Source: Bacteroidales bacterium (GTDB lineage: Bacteria; Bacteroidota; Bacteroidia; Bacteroidales; Tenuifilaceae). Taken from it: a stretch of 64,000 bases of DNA. Where the stretch lies: NCBI GenBank assembly GCA_016931855.1, contig JAFGDZ010000052.1, forward strand, positions 1 to 64,000. The letters are read 5' to 3'. This document shows, piece after piece, positions 25,989-33,061 of this stretch (position 1 is the first letter of the stretch; the number at the start of each line of letters is the position of its first letter). The notes under the pieces are model-generated. The model was not told the DNA's origin, ran no database searches, and worked only from the letters and a program-made list of their open reading frames with translations. The translations under genes were made by a program, and so were the position numbers.

Positions 25989-28310
25989 TTAATTAACTCT
26001 ACTGCCTTGCTCTGATTCTCCATATTCTTTATATTGGCTTTTAAAATTATTAAATACATATCGAATTGTGAGTTTAAATCGCCTAGTGTCGTAGTTACTA
26101 TTATTATAGCTTTCGTAGTACCCCATTTTGTCGCGCAAAGGAGGATTTGTTTTGTTAAATAGATCCGTAGCACTTGCAACAATTTGCACCCTACGTTTAT
26201 AGAGAAACTGAGAGAAATTAATAGATAAATCGTACCCAGGTTCTCCTACTGCCATTAGTAAAGAATTTTTTGAACCGTAATCGTAATTCAAATTTAAATA
26301 CGTGTTTCTAGATATTCTAAATTCAGGAGTTATTCTAAAATAGTATGACACAATATTATTTTTATAATAACCATCCATGTAAGGTATTTTATAGTTCGGA
26401 ACAACTAGCATTGAACTGGCTGATAATGAAAAGATATTCCATTTATTACCATAAGAAAGCATAACATTAAAATCGTTCGCACGAGATATATTCACTGGCG
26501 TAAAAGTAATACTTTCTTTACTCTCAGACAAAATCCCTGTTTCGAGGTTACTGTTTAAGGCAATATTATAATCCAAATCAAGACTCAACCTCTCCCACAT
26601 CGTAAAGTTTAAACATATATTATGGTCTGTTGTAGATATCAGATTAGGATTACCTTGCCATACGGTAACCTTATTCATATAAGATTTTGATGGATTTAAA
26701 TTGTTTAGCGATGGACGAGTAGTTTTAATTGCATAATTAAGTGAAATTTCTAAATTGTCCAACGGTTCGTTTAAGTATAACTCTATTGATGGAAATAATT
26801 TATTCTCTATTCTACTTGCCACCTTGTCTTCTGAAAGCACTAACTTATCATTAAGATATTCATAGCGAAGCCCAACTTCATAACCCCACGTTTCATAGTT
26901 GTTACCAAATGTGGAGTATAGTGAGAATAAATGACTCGTGGTGTTTACTTTTGATAGATAACCATCACTTTCTATTTTGCTTCTATTATTGATAAAACCA
27001 TAATTCACTCCTGCCATAAAACTTGAATTGGCAATCAGAGTGGTGTATTCAGAACGAAAACTTGCTACATCAGCATTGTTCTGATTGTTTATCTTAAATA
27101 TCGTAATATTATTATTTTCTGCATTATACTGTTCTATATTTTGCTCTTTATTTCTACTAACAAATGAATAATCCCCAAATATTTCAAGTTTATTGATTGA
27201 GTCAAAATCCATTTGGTAGCCCACATTAAATTTATGACGAGGGTTTGTACTAATACTATTTATAGATGAGGAAATATTTTCAGTGAGCATTGCTGCTCTA
27301 TCTATTGTTTCGTAAACAAATTGATCCGCATTAGCATCTCTAAAGTCTAGGCTGTACTGCCAAGAGAGTTTACTCCTCGAAGATGTGTTTAAGATGCTAT
27401 TGTAAAAGAGGTTTGCATTTGTTCGCTTTTCTAGAGAGTTCGTTAGTGAGTTATCTTTCATAGCATACTCAGGTAGAATTATACTTTGATTAAATTCGCT
27501 CTTAGTTTTGTACCAAGGCGTTGCATAATTTAGCCCTAAGAATGTATATAGCTTTGGAGTGTTAATTTGCAACTGGCCTCCAGTGTAAGGGCTTACCCTG
27601 TGCGCCACGTCAACTCCTGCATTGAATCTCCCAGAGATACCTTTAGCCGATCGTAACGTTTTTACACGCACTACAGCCTTTGCAGATGCTTCGTAACGTG
27701 CTGAAGCATTGCGGTCTACTTCTATGGAAAGTATATTGGCTGGTTCCAATACTTTTAATTGCGAATAAGTAGACTGTATGTCATCAATATAAATCAAGGG
27801 GGTGCCTCTTCCCATTACCATAAGTTCACTTTCACTGGCTTTAACTCCGGGTGCCCTACCCATAATTGATGATATATCTGCAAGATTGGCAAGAGATGAA
27901 CCCGCAATTTGCAATATGATTTTCCCTTTTCCAATTCTTATTGCTTCGCGTGTACTCACTACCACAACTTCACCTATTTGTATGGTAGCAGCGTGCATAA
28001 CTATTGTATCGGGATAAGATAGATTATCAAAATCGAGGTTAAGCAAATAATCTTTGTAACCAAGGCTTGTGATAGCCATAAGTTTGTGCCCCGAAGTATT
28101 GATTTTGTACTCCAAATTACCATTATAAAAAACTTCACCAAATTGATAGGTCGAATCAGATGGGTCCGATAAAATGAAATTAAAATAGTCAAGAGGCTGA
28201 TTGTATTCATCCACAACAAAGATATTAATGTGGCTTTGTTGAGCATAAAGCGTTATGCCAATGCACAGCAGTGTCGCAGAAAGAACAATTTTAGTTAAAG
28301 TATTATTCAT
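25989..28310 (-). CDS. TonB-dependent outer-membrane beta-barrel receptor of the RiPP locus
   Basis: A 773-residue outer-membrane protein with a signal peptide ending TLYAQQ. Residues about 25-105 form a carboxypeptidase-regulatory-like beta-sandwich (INIFVVDEYNQPLDYFNF, TSLGYKDYLL), about 108-225 a plug with GEVVVVSTREAIRIGKGKIILQIAGSSLANLADI and MVMGRGTPLIYIDDI, and the rest is the OMP_b-brl_3 type barrel. It is the last gene of the set precursor, radical SAM enzyme 2, radical SAM enzyme 1, receptor, on the same strand, 129 bases after the second enzyme. It may import or export the peptide, or import a chelated ion in the manner of a siderophore receptor. Function is not proven. Confidence 0.72.
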   Translation of the reverse strand: MNNTLTKIVLSATLLCIGITLYAQQSHINIFVVDEYNQPLDYFNFILSDPSDSTYQFGEVFYNGNLEYKINTSGHKLMAITSLGYKDYLLNLDFDNLSYPDTIVMHAATIQIGEVVVVSTREAIRIGKGKIILQIAGSSLANLADISSIMGRAPGVKASESELMVMGRGTPLIYIDDIQSTYSQLKVLEPANILSIEVDRNASARYEASAKAVVRVKTLRSAKGISGRFNAGVDVAHRVSPYTGGQLQINTPKLYTFLGLNYATPWYKTKSEFNQSIILPEYAMKDNSLTNSLEKRTNANLFYNSILNTSSRSKLSWQYSLDFRDANADQFVYETIDRAAMLTENISSSINSISTNPRHKFNVGYQMDFDSINKLEIFGDYSFVSRNKEQNIEQYNAENNNITIFKINNQNNADVASFRSEYTTLIANSSFMAGVNYGFINNRSKIESDGYLSKVNTTSHLFSLYSTFGNNYETWGYEVGLRYEYLNDKLVLSEDKVASRIENKLFPSIELYLNEPLDNLEISLNYAIKTTRPSLNNLNPSKSYMNKVTVWQGNPNLISTTDHNICLNFTMWERLSLDLDYNIALNSNLETGILSESKESITFTPVNISRANDFNVMLSYGNKWNIFSLSASSMLVVPNYKIPYMDGYYKNNIVSYYFRITPEFRISRNTYLNLNYDYGSKNSLLMAVGEPGYDLSINFSQFLYKRRVQIVASATDLFNKTNPPLRDKMGYYESYNNSNYDTRRFKLTIRYVFNNFKSQYKEYGESEQGSRVN

Positions 28311-28439
28311 GAAAATGATAGGGTGTGTTGTTGTTAAGGGTTTAACTTATTTTCAGAAGATCATAAAGTGATTATTTTAGCAGATATTGGACATCAAATT
28401 AAGTTCAAACTTGTCATAGAAATAGATAGGCGGTTTTCT

Positions 28440-29861
28440 TTATTGAAGGAAATTATCTGGGGTAATCTCTCCTCTTTGAATCATATCTATAATCTCAGGC
28501 ACCATCCTTTTGACATACAAACACATAATCGATGGTTGCTCAAAAGAATTATTAGCAAAAAAGGACTCAGAAGCGCAATTATATGAACAAATCCTTTTCC
28601 ATAAACATTCTTTGCATTCTTTGATATTATCAAGACTTTGATTCTGTAGTGCCTTAACCACAGGGTGGCTAACTAGATGCTTTTTGATATCAAAAATTTC
28701 GTAAATATTTCCTAAACAAAATCTGTCATCAGAAATAAAGTCATCACATGGATAAATTGAACCATCTACATCAAATGATAATACTGAAGAACCTGCTCCA
28801 CAAGGAAGTGTTTTGCATAATCCATTTCTATTCCATGATGAAATATTGTTAATTAATTTTGATAATTCCCTTTGCACCACATATTGCTTTACATTAGAGA
28901 GTTTACTATTTATCGAGTTTATCTTTCTAATTAGTTCAAGATTAGTCTCAACTAAATCATCAATGTCAATAATATGACTCGCATTTGAACCTCTGCCAGC
29001 TGGAATAAATTGGTTAAACCCAAAGTACCTAACGCCTCTTTGCACGTAAAAATCAAATATACTAAGGAGCTCTCTCTGATTATGTTCTGTGATCACGCTT
29101 AACAGACCAACCTTTACTCCTGCAGAACGAAGTCGTTCAATGCCCCTTAATGATTCATTAATAGAGCCATTACCGTTAGGATCTAAGCGAAGACAGTTGG
29201 TTCTCTCATCAAATCCATCTACACTAACACCTACTTCTATATTTTGTTCTTTTACAAACGTTGCAAATTCGTCGGTTATTAGCGTAGCGTTTGTTTGTAA
29301 GGTTATGTCAATTTTATCCGAGATTCTTTTTATATCTTCTACAACAGATCTCAGATTTCTCATTTTTAAAAGTGGCTCACCACCATGCAGACACACGCAA
29401 TACTCCTTATCACCATATGCATTAATGATTTTCTTCAATACATATATTAGTGTGTCGTTACTCATTGATGATGACCCACAGTTACTCTTATTCCAAGCAT
29501 AACAGTAAGAGCATCTCAAATTACATTGATTAGTATATTTGAAAATTAACAAATATGGGGATTTTATCGTATTACAACACTTGATTAACGAACTATCTTT
29601 TACTAGCAATTGCCCATTTACTCTCAAAACGCCCTGCGAGAATAACAATTTTAACAAATCCAAATCAATCTCATACCGTTTTTTATATTCATCTAATGTT
29701 ATTCCTGCGAACAAAGCATCAATTATATGTGACTTTGATTTGCAAACTGTAGCCCATGAGCCGTATTCCTTTTGAATAATAAGGTTGTATTTTCTATTTG
29801 GATCGATAATTACCTCCGCTCCCTTAATATCAAAATAATTACGAGTTTTAATTTTGTCCAT
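28440..29861 (-). CDS. Radical SAM/SPASM peptide maturase 1 of the RiPP locus
   Basis: A 473-residue radical SAM enzyme. The [4Fe-4S] site for SAM is CNLRCSYC (Cys 113, 117, 120), followed by LHGGEPLL (about 157-164). The C-terminal SPASM domain (about 345-450) carries the seven-cysteine pattern: CGAG, YPCDD, FCLGN, CKECLWKRICSYNC and MCLY, for two auxiliary clusters. The N-terminal 90 residues (GAEVIIDPNRKYNLIIQKE) resemble a leader-binding or regulatory segment. The family includes PqqE, AlbA, sulfatase maturases and triceptide synthases, so the enzyme probably cross-links the precursor at 31775-31957. A 255-base gap precedes it. Confidence 0.88.
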   Translation of the reverse strand: MDKIKTRNYFDIKGAEVIIDPNRKYNLIIQKEYGSWATVCKSKSHIIDALFAGITLDEYKKRYEIDLDLLKLLFSQGVLRVNGQLLVKDSSLIKCCNTIKSPYLLIFKYTNQCNLRCSYCYAWNKSNCGSSSMSNDTLIYVLKKIINAYGDKEYCVCLHGGEPLLKMRNLRSVVEDIKRISDKIDITLQTNATLITDEFATFVKEQNIEVGVSVDGFDERTNCLRLDPNGNGSINESLRGIERLRSAGVKVGLLSVITEHNQRELLSIFDFYVQRGVRYFGFNQFIPAGRGSNASHIIDIDDLVETNLELIRKINSINSKLSNVKQYVVQRELSKLINNISSWNRNGLCKTLPCGAGSSVLSFDVDGSIYPCDDFISDDRFCLGNIYEIFDIKKHLVSHPVVKALQNQSLDNIKECKECLWKRICSYNCASESFFANNSFEQPSIMCLYVKRMVPEIIDMIQRGEITPDNFLQ

Positions 29862-30116
29862 GATTAAATACTGGTTGACACTAAGTTAAAATTTACGTTT
29901 TCTTAATTCTTTGTTCAAAGAAGACGTTAAACTATACGGAATAATCTTTCATGATACAGACCTCCTTCATTTTTACTCAAACTTTCTTCACATTATTTTA
30001 CTGTTTATCATACGATTAGTATTTAAATCGCCAAAAGTTTAAACTAGTTTGAACCTCAGAATACTTTAATAACCAACGATCTATCATAAATTAAAAATTC
30101 AAGCTCAACAAAAGAT
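29862..30116. other. Gap between the two radical SAM genes
   Basis: 255 bases, AT-rich. On the minus strand it holds an unusually strong ribosome binding site (AAGGAGG, 29961-29967) and a six-codon frame MKDYSV (29952-29932). Otherwise nothing is recognised. Confidence 0.5.
29932..29967 (-). other. Strong Shine-Dalgarno site plus 6-codon mini-ORF
   Basis: The sequence AAGGAGGT, rare for the phylum, sits 7 bases ahead of an ATG that opens a frame of only 6 codons ending in TAG. It lies about 70 bases before the start of radical SAM enzyme 1. It could be a leader peptide, translation coupling device or decayed precursor gene. Confidence 0.4.
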
Positions 30117-31400
30117 TTACAATCTTGATTCGCAGTATTCAATAAGCAGTTTACTCATCTCATTACTTGGATCAGAATGCATACACGATATATTTCCATT
30201 CGACTTTATCATTTTGCTTCTTTTAACACAGCATGGGCCTAAGCAAATAGGTAGATATTTGCAGTTTCTGCACTGAGACTTCGTATTGAAAATAGTATTA
30301 TCATGCTTCTCATTCCCCCAAACAATATCTCCATTGTCACTGATAATTCCTTTAGCTTCGCTTAATTCAATATTAGAGCACTTGTCAACTGCCCCATTAT
30401 GGAAAATCGTATTGTAATAAACCGTATCCGTATAGCAAGAAATACATGTATCTAAAATATCAGCGTCATTAATCAAATATCCACTTTTTCTGAAATCAGC
30501 CATAATTTGTTTGATAATACGGAAATCTATATCGTCACTGTCAATTTGCCACACTTTTTTCGCAACAATCTGTATTTTTTTTCTATAACCATTAGGTATG
30601 TAGCGATTAATATCTTCTACGATGCTAGACGCATTAATATTCTTATCTGAATAATTAAACCGTATCGTGATGTATGATTCTGAATATGTGTCAAGAACTC
30701 TGGTGATATTAGATAAAATTTTACTGAATGATGGTTGTCCGTCTTGAGATCGTATTGTATTGTGGTGGGCTTCATCACCATCAATTGTAATTACAATTTT
30801 TTCCAATTGAATATCCTTTAGTTGATTGACAACATTTGGCGTCAACAGATAACCATTTGTTGTTATATCATTGAAGAACTTTAGTTTGTTGTCAATACAA
30901 ATCTTTTGTACATATTTTGATATAGGCTTAATGCACTCCTCAAAATAGAGCAACGGTTCTCCTCCGAACCATGATAATTCAATTGCCTTTATTGGATATA
31001 CTTTGACTATTTTACTTAAATGTTTTTTTATTCTGTTCATTGTTTCTGAACTCATATACTCTTCCACATGTTTTTGAACGCAGTACCAACAATCGAAGTT
31101 ACAATGGTAGGTCGGCAGGATCATTAAACTGTATATCCCGTTGTTTATTGCCCGTTCATATCGTGTTTTAATTATTTCATATTCATCACATCCATTATCC
31201 ACAATGAATCCGGAGTTTACTAATTTATCAACAATTCCTTTAAATCTATTATCACAATATAAATTGGGATTATTGATCATGTGCTCGTAAGCTTTGCGCT
31301 TTTGATTGTCAATAAGAAAAAAGCGTTTAGAAATACCATTTATCACAAGAACCTTATTGTCATTATATGGTACAATATAATTATATTTGCTCGATTTCAT
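30117..31400 (-). CDS. Radical SAM/SPASM peptide maturase 2 of the RiPP locus
   Basis: A 427-residue radical SAM enzyme counted from the ATG at 31400 (MKSSKYNYIVPYNDNKVLV); the open frame extends 12 codons upstream without an expected N-terminus. Residues 1-80 resemble the start of Bacteroidota peptide maturases, followed by the SAM cluster motif CNFDCWYC (Cys 100, 104, 107), SWFGGEPLLY (about 146-155) and ITIDGDEAHHN. The C-terminal SPASM-like cysteines are CISCY, DKCSN and CRNCKYLPICLGPCCVKR. It is only about 26 % similar in feel to the other maturase, so the two probably do different jobs. It follows the precursor gene, with a terminator-like structure in between. Confidence 0.85.
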   Translation of the reverse strand: MKSSKYNYIVPYNDNKVLVINGISKRFFLIDNQKRKAYEHMINNPNLYCDNRFKGIVDKLVNSGFIVDNGCDEYEIIKTRYERAINNGIYSLMILPTYHCNFDCWYCVQKHVEEYMSSETMNRIKKHLSKIVKVYPIKAIELSWFGGEPLLYFEECIKPISKYVQKICIDNKLKFFNDITTNGYLLTPNVVNQLKDIQLEKIVITIDGDEAHHNTIRSQDGQPSFSKILSNITRVLDTYSESYITIRFNYSDKNINASSIVEDINRYIPNGYRKKIQIVAKKVWQIDSDDIDFRIIKQIMADFRKSGYLINDADILDTCISCYTDTVYYNTIFHNGAVDKCSNIELSEAKGIISDNGDIVWGNEKHDNTIFNTKSQCRNCKYLPICLGPCCVKRSKMIKSNGNISCMHSDPSNEMSKLLIEYCESRL

Positions 31401-31774
31401 AAAACATAATGTTAGAAGATTAATTTGGAAGTGCAAATCTAGGTTAGTTCAGACCGATTCTAGTTTACATTTTTTTCAAGGATGTTATCCTCAGAATACT
31501 TATGTTGGTATTATGACGATGTACTATAACGATTTTCGATGTCTTAATTATGTAATTTTAACTACTTTAGCCAATCGCTTTTTAAAATCACCTACATATT
31601 TTATTATGAGCCGTATTCATTTTTCTGAGTTTTTTCGAATAACACTAAAAAAGCTTAGACAATTAACTTAAATAAAAACATAGAGAGTATTTAAATCAAA
31701 AGTCTAAGCCAATCATTAATTTTTAGGTATTAAGATACAATTTTGGTGCCTCTATAAACCTACGTCAATTTTCA
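31401..31774. other. Gap between precursor and maturase 2
   Basis: AT-rich, 374 bases. A large inverted repeat (31653-31660 with 31702-31709) is described separately. A plus-strand frame at 31387-31671 shows no features of a protein and is not called. Confidence 0.5.
31646..31709 (-). terminator. Terminator-like hairpin downstream of the precursor gene
   Basis: Read on the minus strand: GCTTAGAC, a loop of 41 bases with inner pairing (TTAAATA / TATTTAA), GTCTAAGC, then TTTTTT. The position, 66 bases after the precursor stop, fits a leaky terminator that would make more precursor than enzyme transcript. Confidence 0.65.
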
Positions 31775-31957
31775 CTATTTGCACCATCTTCTTTTCCATT
31801 TTATAGCCTTCGACCAATTAGCATCGGATTCGGGTTCGAGTTCAGTGTCATCTTCTAATTCATCAATAGCACCTCCGATAATTAGTCCCGTTTCTTCATT
31901 GGTCATCGCATTCCATTCAGATAATGCCTCTTCGTTAATTGTTTGTTTCTTTTTCAT
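31775..31957 (-). CDS. RiPP precursor peptide, Gly-Gly leader type
   Basis: A 60-residue peptide. It starts MKKKQTINEEALSEWNAM and has a leader ending ETGLIIGG (Gly 28-29), like the double-glycine leaders of Bacteroidales natural-product precursors. A very acidic linker (residues 30-46, DELEDDTELEPESD) precedes the C-terminal core NWSKAIKWKRRWCK, which is strongly basic and holds Trp 48, 54 and 58, each in a Trp-X-(Lys/Arg) triplet, and one Cys. Darobactin's core WNWSKSF shares the NWSK segment, where W and K are cross-linked. Two radical SAM/SPASM enzymes follow. No other copy of the precursor was found. The product is inferred, not known. Confidence 0.82.
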   Translation of the reverse strand: MKKKQTINEEALSEWNAMTNEETGLIIGGAIDELEDDTELEPESDANWSKAIKWKRRWCK

Positions 31958-32093
31958 TGTAATTTTGCTTTAAATTTTCCTACTCTATTTGAGGTTTTTC
32001 GGTTCCACCTATTTTCTTACTATAGCGCAAATTAATGTTTTTTTACTTCGTATCTTATGAACTTGAGCAATTATGTTGTTTAACGTTCAAAAG

Positions 32094-32124
32094 CAAAAAT
32101 ATATCATTTAGCATTAACCACAAA
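32094..32124 (-). promoter_or_regulatory. Probable promoter of the RiPP operon
   Basis: On the minus strand TTTG (ending 32121), a 19-base spacer and TATTTTTG (32101-32094) match the Bacteroidota consensus closely. The transcript would start about 130 bases ahead of the precursor ATG, leaving a long 5' leader. Confidence 0.65.
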
Positions 32125-32184
32125 AAAATTCCTTAACGCCTGTTTAGATTTTTTAATCATCATAAAAACGGAAGCGAGAAGTTC

Positions 32185-32828
32185 CTATGCTTTGCTGGGT
32201 TCCATGTTCACTTGGTAATCCCAGCTAAGCCGCCTAAACCATGAGAGCCAGACAATGCTTCGCTCAACAACCCACCTCTGTGGAATAACCTTAAAACCAG
32301 TCTCTTCGCTGCGGGTTACCACTTCGAATTTGGCGAGCCGCCTTGTAGCCCCCATCGCCAAGCAGCAGCTTGAGTTGCGGGAATTGCCCCTTCATCCGCT
32401 TAATTACTCGCTCCGCAGCGGTGCTATCGTGCTCATTTGCTGGGGTGACCACTACGCATAGCAGCAGGCCCCTTGATCTTCTTGTTACCGTCGTACCCCT
32501 TATCGGGGATGCCCCACTCGCTATTCTTTACCGACTGGGAGTCTATTATGCCCATGCTGGGACAGGTGTTCCGCCCGAGCTGCTCGCGAATCCTCGCTTG
32601 GACTCGCTGTAGTGTACCATCAATCAGCCACTTCCTGAAGTAGTAATACACGGTGCTCCACTTCCCGAACTCGCAGGGTAACAGGCACCATGGGCAACCG
32701 CTTCGCGCTTGGTAGTGAATCCCATCCCAAACCCGACGCAGCGATGTTTGCCGCTTACGCTTGTCCTTAAGGATTTTATTTATACATTGCCACTGGCTAT
32801 TGGTTAGGTTGGTAGGGTAACTTTGCAC
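32185..32828 (-). pseudogene. Decayed IS5-family transposase
   Basis: The 5' part (32828-32433) reads as an intact N-terminal half: MQSYPTNLTNSQWQ, GCPWCLLPCEFGKWSTVYYYFRKW, and the first DDE element GIIDSQSVKNSEWG...GYDGNKKIKG. After that the frame breaks. A piece with GDGGYKAARQIR is found in another frame and a further piece, VIPQRWVVERSIVWLSWFRRLSWDY, in a third, ending at 32185. At least two frameshifts or small deletions separate them, so no active enzyme can be made. Terminal inverted repeats could not be recognised. Confidence 0.85.
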
Positions 32829-33061
32829 GGCTTGTTCTTTTATGGTTATTAGCGCAAGCTCGTTCTTTTTTATCTCTCTAGCTAATCAATAGCCTTATTT
32901 TTAGCATACTAATTTTAAACAGGCTCTTAATATTGCATGTACCCAAACATACAAAAAAAATCCCTTCATTATCCCCTCAACTTTAATTTACTGCAAAAAA
33001 GCGCCCCCCAACAGCAGAGCCGTTGGGGGGCGTTTATTGGGTTACCAATGGTTTGCTTGGG
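32829..33061. other. Intergenic region with terminator
   Basis: AT-rich, nothing coding. The terminator of the M2-like peptidase gene lies at 32994-33036. Confidence 0.5.
32994..33036 (-). terminator. Terminator of the M2-like peptidase gene
   Basis: Perfect 11-bp stem CGCCCCCCAAC / GTTGGGGGGCG; the run of A on the left gives the T run on the minus strand. Confidence 0.9.

Noticed and set aside
28440-31400. Pseudo-radical-SAM partner as in known GG-Bacteroidales peptide systems
   Set aside because: Both enzymes keep the complete CX3CX2C motif, so neither is a pseudo-enzyme.
31387-31671. 94-codon plus-strand ORF opposite the RiPP genes, considered as a further small gene of the locus
   Set aside because: It overlaps the start of maturase 2, and the mirrored hairpin of the precursor lies just beyond it; no homologous look.
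32255-32612. Plus-strand ORFs across the transposase remnant
   Set aside because: They are antisense shadows of the decayed IS5-type gene.
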